Origin: Hydrogenobacter thermophilus TK-6
GTDB taxonomy: Bacteria; Aquificota; Aquificia; Aquificales; Aquificaceae
DNA: 64,000 nucleotides
Direction of reading: 5' to 3'
Assembly: GCF_000010785.1 (NCBI RefSeq)
Contig: NC_013799.1
Location: forward strand, 434,001-498,000
The translations under genes were made by a program, and so were the position numbers. Shown piece after piece: positions 23,723 to 32,267 of the stretch. Below the pieces are notes generated by a model. It searched no databases and was not told where the DNA came from. It was given only the letters and a program-made list of their open reading frames with translations. Within the stretch, counting starts at the first letter, position 1. Every line of letters begins with the position of its first letter.

Positions 23723-24144
23723 TGTGGCTCCTGCTTTTGCTCCTATCCCTCTCCTTTGCTCATGACCTTCAGCATAGCCTATTGAGGGAGGGAAACTGCA
23801 TAGTGCTGAGCTTTTACTTTCCGGACAACACCAAGTTTTCCTATGAAAAGTATGAAGTATACAAAGAAGATGAGAAGTTGCCATTTCAGGTGGGAAGGAC
23901 GGACGCTCTGGGTAGAGTGGTTTTTTGTCCGGACAAAAGGGGAGAGTGGACGGTGAGGACAACCTCGGAGGATGGACACGGTGCGATAGTTAAGGTAAGG
24001 GTGGATAAAGCATCGGTAAAAACGGAAAGCTCACTCTTTGAGAGGTATCAGAAGGTCTTTGTAGGCATGGGTATAGTGCTTGGTATCTTTGGTGCTCTGG
24101 AACTTTACATAAGGAGGGTATCGTGGGTAAGAAAGTTCTTATGA
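23722..24144 (+). CDS. nikL: NikL-like nickel-uptake component
   Basis: A 140-residue membrane protein: signal peptide MWLLLLLLSLSFA, a mature start of His-Asp, a periplasmic beta-rich domain ending about residue 105, one membrane segment (VFVGMGIVLGIFGALELYI) and a basic C-terminus. This layout is that of NikL, the extra component of NikMKLQO nickel ECF transporters. The ATG at 23722 overlaps the nikK stop. It overlaps the barrel gene by 22 nt. Confidence 0.8.
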   Translation: MWLLLLLLSLSFAHDLQHSLLREGNCIVLSFYFPDNTKFSYEKYEVYKEDEKLPFQVGRTDALGRVVFCPDKRGEWTVRTTSEDGHGAIVKVRVDKASVKTESSLFERYQKVFVGMGIVLGIFGALELYIRRVSWVRKFL

Positions 24145-25172
24145 CCGCTCTTCTTTGCTGTGGTTTATCCTTTGCTCATCACGGTGTTGCCGCGCTGGGT
24201 GCTGCCAGTCTTGAAGGGCCGGGCGCTCCTCTGGAAACCTCAAGCTCCGCAACCTTGCCGGAGGGTAGCTGGCTCTTTTACCTGAAGCTGGACCATGTAA
24301 AGTGGAAAAAGTACAGCTTTCAGGACTTTCCAGACCAGAAGAGCACCTACGACTTCTGGATGTATGGTCTGGGCTACGGTGTAAAGCCGTGGCTTTCCCT
24401 TTACCTCTTTGTACCTTACTATGTGAAGAAGGAGCTCAAATCCATAAACGGCGACCCTACGCAAGGGCAATACTCTTACACCAACTCGGACTTTGCAGAC
24501 ATATCCCTCATGGCAGTTTTGGGTTTTAAGTACGACAGGGGCTTTAGGCTCGTTCCCAAAAAGGAGAGCCTTGATGACCTCATGGACTGGCACTTTACCC
24601 TTTACGGCGGTTTGTCTCTGCCTACGGGCAATCCTAACAAGTACGACAGGGCAAGGGACCCAAAAGGCGAGTTTGAGCCTGATATGTCCACAGGTTTTGG
24701 AAAGCCTGCCATAACTCTGGGATTTACCGCTACAAAACAGCTGGTTAGCTTACCCAGACTTACCTTCGTATTTGACACCAACTACATAAAGTTTTTTGAA
24801 AACACTTACAACTTCAGGGAGAGTCCGGATGCTCCGAGGAAGAAGTACAAGTTCGGTGATGAGTTTAGACTCAATACAGCACTGGCTTACAGGCTTTATA
24901 CTAACGCGGAGAGAAAGTTCAGAGCGGATGCATTGCTTGAGGCAAACTTTCAGTACAATCAGAGAGACAAAGAAGATGGTGTAAAACTTGAAGGCTCGGG
25001 GGGTAAAATACTCTACGGCGTTCTTGGAACTAGGCTTTACTATAAAAACATCTCAGCAGGACTTGGTGTAAAGGTGCCAGTCTGGAAAAAGCTCAACGAA
25101 GAGAGCCAGCAGCAGGGTGCTGAAGGAAAAGAGAAGTACAGACTCATACTCACCTTATCCGCTCTATTTTAG
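24123..25172 (+). CDS. outer-membrane beta-barrel protein in the nickel operon
   Basis: A 349-residue protein with signal peptide MGKKVLMTALLCCGLSFA followed by His-His-Gly. The mature part has alternating aromatic strands (WLFYLKLDHVKW, YDFWMYGLGYG, LSLYLFVPYYV, FTLYGGLSLPTGNP) and ends in an aromatic residue (ALF), the rule for outer-membrane barrels. It resembles the MetA-pathway phenol-degradation/transporter barrel family. As it lies between nikL and nikM, it may let nickel cross the outer membrane. The start is GTG at 24123 after AGGAGGGTATC. Confidence 0.78.
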   Translation: MGKKVLMTALLCCGLSFAHHGVAALGAASLEGPGAPLETSSSATLPEGSWLFYLKLDHVKWKKYSFQDFPDQKSTYDFWMYGLGYGVKPWLSLYLFVPYYVKKELKSINGDPTQGQYSYTNSDFADISLMAVLGFKYDRGFRLVPKKESLDDLMDWHFTLYGGLSLPTGNPNKYDRARDPKGEFEPDMSTGFGKPAITLGFTATKQLVSLPRLTFVFDTNYIKFFENTYNFRESPDAPRKKYKFGDEFRLNTALAYRLYTNAERKFRADALLEANFQYNQRDKEDGVKLEGSGGKILYGVLGTRLYYKNISAGLGVKVPVWKKLNEESQQQGAEGKEKYRLILTLSALF

Positions 25173-25183
25173 GAGGTGGTGTT

Positions 25184-25831
25184 ATGCACATACCGGACGG
25201 CTTTGTAGCACCGCAGGTTTATGTACCTGCATACTTAATTGACGGGCTTTTTCTCGTTTACTCCTTTGGAAAGTTCAGAAAGGCGCTGAAAGAAAAAACC
25301 ATCCCGTACATAGCCTCTTTATCCCTTCTGTCCTTCGTGCTTATGTCTGTGGCTGTGCCTCTGCCCGGTGGCACATCCGTCCACAGTCTTGGCGTTGCGA
25401 GTCTTTCCCTGCTCTTTGGACCGTGGGTAGCTTTCCTGTGCGTGTCTCTCCTTCTTTTCTTGCAGGCTGTTGTCTTTGGAGAAGGAGGAATTACCACATT
25501 CCCTATAAATTCCATAGGTATGGGTCTTCTGGGTAGCTTCTGTGCCTTTTACACCTACAGAGTTATGAGAGCCTTCTTTAGCGATAAGATTTCTCTATTC
25601 CTTGCCGGTTTTTTATCCACCCTGTTTTCCGCTCTCCTCATAGCGGTAATTCTCGGACTTCATCCTCATTTGTTTAAGGATGCTTCCGGTAAGCCCCTCT
25701 ACTTTCCCTTCGGTTTTTCTGTGGTCATACCTGCGTTGCTCCTACCCCATATAATAGTAGGTGTAGGGGAAGGCATACTCACCTATCTGGTGGTTGAGTT
25801 TTTGAAAGGGAGGGTAGGTTATGAAGGATAA
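25184..25831 (+). CDS. nikM: nickel ECF transporter substrate-binding membrane protein NikM
   Basis: A 215-residue CbiM/NikM family S-component. It begins MHIPDGF, the conserved N-terminus whose His2 binds the metal ion in the family, and has about six membrane segments with the motifs LPGGTSVHSLG and EGGITTFPINSIGMG. Nickel rather than cobalt is inferred from the NikK/NikL neighbours and the shared operator with the hydrogenase operon. AGGAGGTGG precedes the ATG. Confidence 0.92.
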   Translation: MHIPDGFVAPQVYVPAYLIDGLFLVYSFGKFRKALKEKTIPYIASLSLLSFVLMSVAVPLPGGTSVHSLGVASLSLLFGPWVAFLCVSLLLFLQAVVFGEGGITTFPINSIGMGLLGSFCAFYTYRVMRAFFSDKISLFLAGFLSTLFSALLIAVILGLHPHLFKDASGKPLYFPFGFSVVIPALLLPHIIVGVGEGILTYLVVEFLKGRVGYEG

Positions 25832-26393
25832 GGCTCTGTTTTTGCTTTATATTACCTTCCTGATATGGGCATCTTCCATGCATTCTGTTGAGTCCCTTCT
25901 TGCTATACTTCTCCTCCTCTTGGTTTTACTCGCCCTTTTGCCTGTGAAGGCTCGGGAAAAGTTAAGGGTCTTAAAGAGGACCTTCTTATCTGTATTCCTC
26001 TTTAGCCTTTTTGTACCACTGCCTTACTTTGTAGTGGGTTTGTTCACGGGTGAAAACAGGCTTGATTACCTTCTCATGATAAATGCTCGCACCTTTGCCA
26101 TGACTATGTCTACCTTTATGTTCTTAGAGACTGCAAACCTTTTTAAAGCTCTTGACTTTTCAAAGAATCTGAGCCTGCTTTTGGTCCTCGTTTCAAGCCA
26201 TGCCTTATCCTATGCCAGGATTCTGAAAGAATTTACAGACGCCTTCAGAAGCAGAAGCCCAAGCAGGAGGATGAAAAAGGAGGATACGAAACATTACCTT
26301 ATCAGGGTGCTTAGCTACTTTTTTGACAAATCCAAAGAAACCTCGGAGGACATATACACAGCCATGAAGTCAAGGGGGTTTTATTATGATTGA
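25821..26393 (+). CDS. nikQ: nickel ECF transporter transmembrane protein NikQ
   Basis: A 190-residue CbiQ-type T-component with four to five membrane segments and the conserved cytoplasmic coupling region near the C-terminus (ARILKEFTDAFRSRSP, ending in AMKSRGF). It transmits ATP hydrolysis by NikO to NikM. It is shorter than typical CbiQ (about 220-260). It overlaps nikM by 11 nt and nikO by 8 nt. Confidence 0.88.
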   Translation: MKDKALFLLYITFLIWASSMHSVESLLAILLLLLVLLALLPVKAREKLRVLKRTFLSVFLFSLFVPLPYFVVGLFTGENRLDYLLMINARTFAMTMSTFMFLETANLFKALDFSKNLSLLLVLVSSHALSYARILKEFTDAFRSRSPSRRMKKEDTKHYLIRVLSYFFDKSKETSEDIYTAMKSRGFYYD

Positions 26394-27159
26394 GCTGAGA
26401 GGAGTCTATCACTCTTACGACGGTGAAGAGGTCCTGAGGGATATAAATCTTACGGTAAAGGAAGGTGAAAGAGTGGTACTGCTTGGAATAAACGGCTCTG
26501 GAAAGACTACACTTCTTAAGATTCTCAACGCTCTGATACTACCGCAAAGAGGTGCTTATACTTACTGTGGTGTAAGGGTGGATAAAAGCAAATTAAAAGA
26601 CAGGGATTTTGTCAGAAGCTTCAGAAAAGAGATGGTGATGCTCTTTCAGAACCCTGATGTGATGCTGTTTAATCCTACCGTTTACGATGAGCTGGCTTTC
26701 TCCCTGCGACAGCTTGGCTTTGAAGAGAAGCAAGTAGAGGAAAGAGTACTTCACTGGGCTGACAGGTTTGACCTCATAGAGCACCTTGATAAACCACCCT
26801 TCAAGCTCAGCGGTGGGCAGAAACAAAAGCTCTGCCTTGCGTGTCTTCTTGTGCTAGAACCCAAAATACTGCTTCTGGATGAGCCTACTGCAAACCTTGA
26901 CCCCAGAACAACAGGATGGCTCATAGACCTGCTTTATGACCTTAATATAACTACCATAGTCTCAACCCACAATCTGAGCCTTGTGCCAGAGCTTGGCGAT
27001 AGGCTGGTAGTTCTCGGTGAGGAGCACAGCATTGTGTACGACGGTAAGATAGAGACATTTCTACGGGATGAGGAAAAGATGCTCAAGGCAGGACTTTTAC
27101 ACAAACACAGGCACAAACACGGCGATAGGGAACATGCTCACTATCACTTTCACCTATAA
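26386..27159 (+). CDS. nikO: nickel ECF transporter ATPase NikO with His-rich tail
   Basis: A 257-residue ABC ATPase. Walker A is GINGSGKTT, the signature is LSGGQKQKLCLACLL, Walker B is ILLLDEPTANLD, and the H-loop is STHNLSLV. The last 19 residues (HKHRHKHGDREHAHYHFHL) contain eight His, a likely nickel-binding tail. Other CbiO/NikO proteins usually lack this. It is the last gene of the operon and converges with def with a 10-nt overlap. Confidence 0.92.
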   Translation: MIELRGVYHSYDGEEVLRDINLTVKEGERVVLLGINGSGKTTLLKILNALILPQRGAYTYCGVRVDKSKLKDRDFVRSFRKEMVMLFQNPDVMLFNPTVYDELAFSLRQLGFEEKQVEERVLHWADRFDLIEHLDKPPFKLSGGQKQKLCLACLLVLEPKILLLDEPTANLDPRTTGWLIDLLYDLNITTIVSTHNLSLVPELGDRLVVLGEEHSIVYDGKIETFLRDEEKMLKAGLLHKHRHKHGDREHAHYHFHL

Positions 27160-27656
27160 ACCTTCCTTTTGAAAAGCTCCTTAGGAGATACAAGTCTTTC
27201 TAAAAACACCTTACCATCCAGATGGTCTATCTCGTGCTGGATCACCACAGCTTCAAAGCCTTCCGTTTCAAATTCTACAGGATTTCCCTTGACATCAAGA
27301 GCGGATACCTTTATCCAGTAATGCCTCTTTACATTGCCCGTATAATCTGGCACACTCAGACACCCTTCCCTTATTACTATCTCTCCCTCCCTCTGCAGTA
27401 TGATCGGATTTACCAGAACCAAAAGTCCATGAGAGAGCTTGTTTTCTTTGTGCTTAGATATGGATGTGTCTACTACTATAACTCTCTTATGGACATTCAC
27501 CTGAGGCGCCGCTATTCCCACACAGCCTGGAGAGCTTCTCATGGTAAAAACCAAGCTTTCCAAAAACTCCGAGAAAAACTTCCCAAAATCAGATACCTCT
27601 TTGGAAGGTATTTTCAGGCGTTCATCGGGATATTTAAGGATCTCAAGCCTCCTCAT
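27150..27656 (-). CDS. def: peptide deformylase
   Basis: A 168-residue metalloenzyme that removes the formyl group from new proteins. The three motifs are present: CVGIAAPQ (the first position is Cys rather than the common Gly), EGCLSVP with the metal-binding Cys, and QHEIDHLDG with the HExxH zinc/iron site. It overlaps the upstream ACT-domain gene by 4 nt. Confidence 0.95.
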   Translation of the reverse strand: MRRLEILKYPDERLKIPSKEVSDFGKFFSEFLESLVFTMRSSPGCVGIAAPQVNVHKRVIVVDTSISKHKENKLSHGLLVLVNPIILQREGEIVIREGCLSVPDYTGNVKRHYWIKVSALDVKGNPVEFETEGFEAVVIQHEIDHLDGKVFLERLVSPKELFKRKVYR

Positions 27657-28177
27657 AAAAGCTCTTCCTCCTCCCTCTCAAGACTTATGTCAACCCTGAG
27701 GCTTTCTCTTATGTCATCAAGTTTTTTGCTCAACTCTTCAAAAACATCTTCCTGCGATTCGGCTTGTATGATCATAACATAGAGGTCTCCTCTCTTTTCC
27801 GTTTTTAAATCGTATATGTTAATACCCATCTGTGCCAGAAGCTTTGAGACGCTGTAAACTATGCCTGGCTTATCTGAACCAAAAACTACTAACCTGTATA
27901 ATTCCGTGGGCTTATGCTCCTTTTGGTCTAACTTTTGGACTTCTTTGCAGAGAGTAAAAAGATGGAACTTCTCCTTCACATCTTTCAAACTTTCCAGTAT
28001 GTTTTCGGAAGTTATGTTCCTTTCCGAACTTACTATAAGCATTATGGTAAACTCACCGTTTAGTCTTGTCATAGAAGAGTCCTCTATATTAAGACCCAAA
28101 CGGTAAAGCGCCTCACTGACGCCTGCCACTATACCCGGTCTGTCCTTTCCAAATATGGAAAGTATAAAGAACTTCAT
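27653..28177 (-). CDS. double ACT-domain regulatory protein (GcvR-like)
   Basis: A 174-residue protein made of two ACT domains: FILSIFGKDRPGIVAGVSEAL at the start and YRLVVFGSDKPGIVYSVSKLL from about residue 93. ACT domains bind amino acids; the tandem form resembles the glycine-cleavage repressor GcvR, which acts through protein contacts. No DNA-binding domain. A TAAAAT lies 6 nt before the ATG on the minus strand, with no Shine-Dalgarno. Confidence 0.85.
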   Translation of the reverse strand: MKFFILSIFGKDRPGIVAGVSEALYRLGLNIEDSSMTRLNGEFTIMLIVSSERNITSENILESLKDVKEKFHLFTLCKEVQKLDQKEHKPTELYRLVVFGSDKPGIVYSVSKLLAQMGINIYDLKTEKRGDLYVMIIQAESQEDVFEELSKKLDDIRESLRVDISLEREEEELL

Positions 28178-28191
28178 GTTAAGATTTTAAT
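28178..28191. promoter_or_regulatory. 14-nt divergent gap with two overlapping -10 elements
   Basis: GTTAAGATTTTAAT contains TAAGAT (28180-28185) 6 nt before the plus-strand ATG at 28192, and TAAAAT (28189-28184) 6 nt before the minus-strand ATG at 28177. The gap is too short for leaders or ribosome-binding sites, so both messages must be leaderless if transcribed from here. Confidence 0.55.
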
Positions 28192-28512
28192 ATGGAAGAA
28201 AAAGACCAGCTCAAGTTTTACATTTCAGAGATAGCCAAGCTTATGGGTCTTGCACAGCCCGTTGGCTTCATGTTATCTTATGAGGTAGGTGATATATGGA
28301 TAGATGTGTATGTAGAAAGAGGAGAAGATGAGTGGCAAAACAGAACTTACACCATAAGCGTTCCAAAAAACAAAGGAGATAAGCTCAGGAACTTTGTGGA
28401 GGCAGTTGGTGGAAACACATCTGACATGATGGCAGATGCAGAGAGGGTTTACGCAAGCTTAACTCAAGAGGATTGGGAGCAGGTTAGCACATCCATAATG
28501 AACCTTTTGTGA
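28192..28512 (+). CDS. hypothetical protein, 106 residues
   Basis: A small cytoplasmic alpha/beta protein (helix EKDQLKFYISEIAKLMGL, strands GFMLSYEVGDIWIDVYVERG and TYTISVPK, then two helices). No family recognised. The ATG lies 14 nt from the divergent ACT-domain gene and has a -10 box instead of a ribosome-binding site. It is followed after 8 nt by the dehydrogenase gene. Confidence 0.7.
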   Translation: MEEKDQLKFYISEIAKLMGLAQPVGFMLSYEVGDIWIDVYVERGEDEWQNRTYTISVPKNKGDKLRNFVEAVGGNTSDMMADAERVYASLTQEDWEQVSTSIMNLL

Positions 28513-28520
28513 GGTGGGTT

Positions 28521-29375
28521 ATGAGGATAGGTTTTGCAGGATTGGGGCATTTGGGAAAGGAGATAGCCAGGAGGCTTATTTCTGAGGGAATTGAGCTTGT
28601 AGTTTGGAACAGGACAAAAGAAAAAGCTTTGGACTTGGGAGTAGCTATTGCAGATACGCCCGCAGACCTGATAAAGCAGGTAGATAGGGTGTTTCTTATA
28701 GTCTTTGATAGTCAGGCTTCTGAGGAGGTAATCTTTGGCAAAGGCGGGTTTGTGGAGGGTGATGTTAAAGGCAAAACCATCATAGATATGACCACCAATC
28801 ACTATGCTTATGCGGAAAGGGCATATCAAGAGCTTAAAAAGTACGGAGCTTACTATCTTGATGCGCCTGTTTTGGGAAGTGTCGTGCCAGCTCAGAAGGG
28901 GCAGCTGGTGATGCTTGTAGGAGGTGATAAAGAGAAGTACGAAGAAAACTTACCTTTATTTGAGAAATTTTGCAGAAAGATTTACTATGTAGGTAAAGCG
29001 GGAAACGGCACAAAGCTTAAGCTCATAAACAACATAGTGCTGGGTGGGTTCATGGAGCTGCTGGCTGAAGCTATAGCAATTGGTGAGCTTGCCGGCTTTG
29101 ACAGAGAACTATTGATAAGCATACTCTCTGAGGGTGCTGGCAAATCTTACATACTTGATGTCAAAAAGCAAAAACTGCTTGATGAGGACTTTTCAACACA
29201 TTTCTCTGTTGACCTCATATACAAAGACCTTCACTATGCACAGGACCTTTTGAGAGATGTAAAAGCCTTCTCCTTTGCACTTCAGAATGTAAAAGAGGCA
29301 TATGGCAAAGCAAGGTCAATGGGTCTTGGAGAGCTTGATTTTTCCGCTGTTTATAAAATATTTAAAAAGACTTAA
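28521..29375 (+). CDS. NAD(P)-dependent beta-hydroxyacid dehydrogenase (3-hydroxyisobutyrate dehydrogenase family)
   Basis: A 284-residue protein with the Rossmann loop MRIGFAGLGHLGKEIARRL, the substrate-binding motif DAPVLGSVVPAQKGQL (DxPVxGxxxxA) and the catalytic Lys region GNGTKLKLINNIVLGG. The family includes tartronate semialdehyde and succinic semialdehyde reductases; the substrate here is not deducible. The start at 28521 is chosen because GAGGTGGG precedes it; an upstream GTG overlaps the previous gene. Confidence 0.88.
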   Translation: MRIGFAGLGHLGKEIARRLISEGIELVVWNRTKEKALDLGVAIADTPADLIKQVDRVFLIVFDSQASEEVIFGKGGFVEGDVKGKTIIDMTTNHYAYAERAYQELKKYGAYYLDAPVLGSVVPAQKGQLVMLVGGDKEKYEENLPLFEKFCRKIYYVGKAGNGTKLKLINNIVLGGFMELLAEAIAIGELAGFDRELLISILSEGAGKSYILDVKKQKLLDEDFSTHFSVDLIYKDLHYAQDLLRDVKAFSFALQNVKEAYGKARSMGLGELDFSAVYKIFKKT

Positions 29376-29422
29376 CGAATTCTTAACAGCGGTTGGTTAA
29401 TATATAAGTAAGGAGGTTAAGT

Positions 29423-30091
29423 ATGAAACTTTTTGAGGAGCTCGAGGAAACAAAACAGCTGGTGCTTAAAATGGCAGGTCTTATAAAGAATGCAGTGGAG
29501 AAAGCCATAGAGTCTCTTAATAAGCAGGATATTGAGCTGGCGGAGAGCATAATAAAAGGTGATGACGAGATAGATCAGCTGGAGGTGGAGATAGAGAGGC
29601 GTTGCATAAGGATGATAGCTCTCTATCAGCCAGAGGCTATAGACCTGAGGCTCATAATGGGCATTTACAAAGTTGTATCTGACCTTGAGAGGATAGGAGA
29701 CGAGGCAGAAAATATAGCTGAAAGAGCCATTTTACTGGCTCAGGAGCCACCGCTCAAACCTTATGTGAACTTAACTCTTATGGCAGGTCATGTTAAAGAC
29801 ATGATAGAGGATGCTGTGATGAGCTTTTTCCAAAGGGATACGGAGCTTGCCAAGAAGGTCATAGCCAGAGATGATACAGTGGATGAGCTTTACCACCAGC
29901 TGGAGCGAGAGCTTATAACCTATGTGATGGAAGACCCCAGAAACATAAAGAAGGTTATAAATCTGTCTTTTGTTGGAAGGCACTTTGAGAGAATGGCAGA
30001 CCACGCAGAAAACATAGCAGAGATGGCTGTTTACTGGTCAGAAGGTGAGGTGATAAAACATCAGCACATAAAGGAGAAAGGCATGGTGTGA
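29423..30091 (+). CDS. phoU: phosphate-signalling protein PhoU
   Basis: A 222-residue two-domain helical protein with the duplicated PhoU metal-binding motif: IMGIYKVVSDLERIGDEAENIAE in the first half and LSFVGRHFERMADHAENIAEMA in the second. PhoU couples phosphate uptake to a sensor kinase; here the next gene is a membrane histidine kinase, overlapping in GTGA. AAGGAGG precedes the ATG. No pst genes are in the window. Confidence 0.94.
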   Translation: MKLFEELEETKQLVLKMAGLIKNAVEKAIESLNKQDIELAESIIKGDDEIDQLEVEIERRCIRMIALYQPEAIDLRLIMGIYKVVSDLERIGDEAENIAERAILLAQEPPLKPYVNLTLMAGHVKDMIEDAVMSFFQRDTELAKKVIARDDTVDELYHQLERELITYVMEDPRNIKKVINLSFVGRHFERMADHAENIAEMAVYWSEGEVIKHQHIKEKGMV

Positions 30092-31848
30092 GATTATACT
30101 TAACCTTTTTGCTTATCTTTCTTATCTTTTTGGGCATAAACATAGCGCTACTTGACAATTTAAGGAAGGTTTGGCAGATAGGCTTTCCCATAATTCTGTT
30201 GGTAATAAACATAGACCTTTTGGTTCTGGTGATCGTTTTTGCCATTTTTTTCAGAAAGTTTATAAAGGTATATCTTGAAGGTTCAAAAAAGAGACTCAGA
30301 AAGAAGCTTTCACAGGCTTTGCTTCTTTATATATTCGTTCCCATACTTTTTCTCAATTTTGCCACATCTTTTATACTCATACAATCTACAAAAACCCTTG
30401 TAAGTTCCCAACTTAAAGATGTAGCTCAAAAGGCGCAAATACTTTACGAAAGTCTCAAAAAGAGGGAGCAGGAAAGGATAAAGCTCTACAGAGAATTCTT
30501 TGCGTTTCTCGTAAGCAGAGGTGAGGACCCAAGAGCTTATCTGAGAGGGCTAAAGGAGGTGGAAAGCATAGAGCCTGCAAAAAACTGCTTGGAAAACTTA
30601 ATGGAAGATAAAGCTGTCATGTGCATAGGTGGATACAGGATAGTTCTCAAAAGAGATAAGGAGACACTTGGAAATATAAACTCTCTTTACTATGTTTCAA
30701 GGCAGATCAGGAACCTTGTTAAATCAAGGGATGTAATATCAAGTGTATATGTGTATTTTTTGGTGCTTATAACTCTGATCACGCTCCTTGCTACAGTGTG
30801 GTTTGGGAATTTGGTGGCAAGATACATAAGTCTCCCCTTGGAGAGGCTCTCCTCAAAAGTTAAAGAGATTGCTAAGGGGAACTTTTCCATAAAAGTGGGT
30901 GTGCCTTATACCGGTGATGAAATACAGGAGCTTTCAGAAGCTTTTGAGAGGATGAGGTCAGAGCTTCAGAGAACATACACAAAGCTCGAAAATGACAAGA
31001 GGATGCTTGAGGGACTCATTAACGCACTACCCGTTGGAGTAGTTTACATACACAAAGACGGCAGTTTGATGGTAAACGAGAGCTTTAAAAAGATGTTTGG
31101 TGAGAAGGTCAAGGCTGAGGAGGATCTTGCAAAAATACAAAATAAGGCATACATAAGACAGGTGGCGGTAGAAAGCGAAGAGGGTAAAGTTTTCATATAC
31201 GAGGACCTTCAACCGGTTATACTCTCAGAAAGGTTCAAAACTTGGCAGTATGCTGTCAAAAGGATAGCTCACGAAATAAAAAATCCCTTAACTCCCATAA
31301 GCCTAAATTTGGAGAGAGTGCTTCGTCTTTTGGAAAAAGAACCACTAAGTAAGGAAAAGATCACAGAATCTATAAGAGTTGTCCTTGAAGAGATAGCAAG
31401 GATAAGGGATACCATAAACAAGTTCAGAGACCTATCTGTAGAGAGGGAACCAAAACTTGAAGAGCTAAGCCTTAAAGATATCATAAGAGATATTTCCAAA
31501 CTTTACACAGGGATAAGCGTTGAGGTGCAGGGAGACAAAAAGGTCTATGCGGACAGGGAGATGCTAAGGGATATGTTTTTGAACTTGTTTAACAACAGCT
31601 TAGAGTGGCATGCCAAAAAGGTGAGCATAAACATAAGAGAAGATGCGCTGGAATATGTAGATGATGGCAGAGGTATAGAAAAGGGAAAGGAAGAGCTTAT
31701 TTTCATACCATATCATTCAGAAAGCCCACAGGGGATGGGTCTTGGTCTGGCTGTGGTAAAACACATCGCACAGGTGCACGGGTGGAGTGTAAAAGCTCTT
31801 CATAATCCGGCGGGTTTTCACTTAGTGGTCTCTTTCAGACCCATGTAA
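30088..31848 (+). CDS. membrane sensor histidine kinase, NtrY/PhoR-like
   Basis: A 586-residue kinase with GTG start. Two N-terminal membrane segments (about 5-22 and 32-54), a third near 90-105, an extracytoplasmic region, a further segment near 215-235, a HAMP region (RYISLPLERLSSKVKEIAKG), a degenerate PAS-like segment with YIHKDGSLMVNESFKKMFG, the phospho-accepting His395 in AHEIKNPLTPISLNLER, and the ATP-binding domain (DNGS-like LFNNSLEWHA, DDGRGI, GMGLGLAVVKHI). Multiple N-terminal segments resemble NtrY. Co-transcribed with phoU, so it may sense phosphate. No response regulator adjoins it. Confidence 0.88.
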   Translation: MRLYLTFLLIFLIFLGINIALLDNLRKVWQIGFPIILLVINIDLLVLVIVFAIFFRKFIKVYLEGSKKRLRKKLSQALLLYIFVPILFLNFATSFILIQSTKTLVSSQLKDVAQKAQILYESLKKREQERIKLYREFFAFLVSRGEDPRAYLRGLKEVESIEPAKNCLENLMEDKAVMCIGGYRIVLKRDKETLGNINSLYYVSRQIRNLVKSRDVISSVYVYFLVLITLITLLATVWFGNLVARYISLPLERLSSKVKEIAKGNFSIKVGVPYTGDEIQELSEAFERMRSELQRTYTKLENDKRMLEGLINALPVGVVYIHKDGSLMVNESFKKMFGEKVKAEEDLAKIQNKAYIRQVAVESEEGKVFIYEDLQPVILSERFKTWQYAVKRIAHEIKNPLTPISLNLERVLRLLEKEPLSKEKITESIRVVLEEIARIRDTINKFRDLSVEREPKLEELSLKDIIRDISKLYTGISVEVQGDKKVYADREMLRDMFLNLFNNSLEWHAKKVSINIREDALEYVDDGRGIEKGKEELIFIPYHSESPQGMGLGLAVVKHIAQVHGWSVKALHNPAGFHLVVSFRPM

Positions 31849-32267
31849 GGGAGTACCTGAAGTATGCGTATGATGTGGTTTTCCCATATGGTATCCAGCA
31901 CATCCGAGACAGCGCTCTCTTGCTCTTCTTGAGTCAGAGCTTTAAAACTTTCTGACTTTACGCCCTTTTCATGAAGCAAAAGAGGCACAAAGAGCTTACC
32001 AAGGCAGTAAAAGAGGAAAGAAAGCTCCTCATCAGAGAGCTGTGGAAAGCCGTTAAAAGTTCTGTAGGTCTTCTCACCTGCCCAGTCTGTCCATTTTTTT
32101 ATCTCTTCATCCTGAGTTCTGTGCTCCAATCCTCCCACATACATGGCAGCTATTGCTTCTGATAGTCTGGAAGATTTAGGATTTATCTCTTTTATCCTAT
32201 CCCTGTCTTTTAAGAATCTCTCTTTCCACTCTGAGTATCTTGTGAACTCTTGAAAGGGGTTTTTCAT
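31818..32267 (-). CDS. hypothetical protein, 149 residues
   Basis: A helical cytoplasmic protein (MKNPFQEFTRYSEWKERFLK at the start). No family recognised. It overlaps the zinc-ribbon gene upstream by 4 nt and converges with the kinase gene with a 31-nt overlap. Confidence 0.65.
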   Translation of the reverse strand: MKNPFQEFTRYSEWKERFLKDRDRIKEINPKSSRLSEAIAAMYVGGLEHRTQDEEIKKWTDWAGEKTYRTFNGFPQLSDEELSFLFYCLGKLFVPLLLHEKGVKSESFKALTQEEQESAVSDVLDTIWENHIIRILQVLPYMGLKETTK

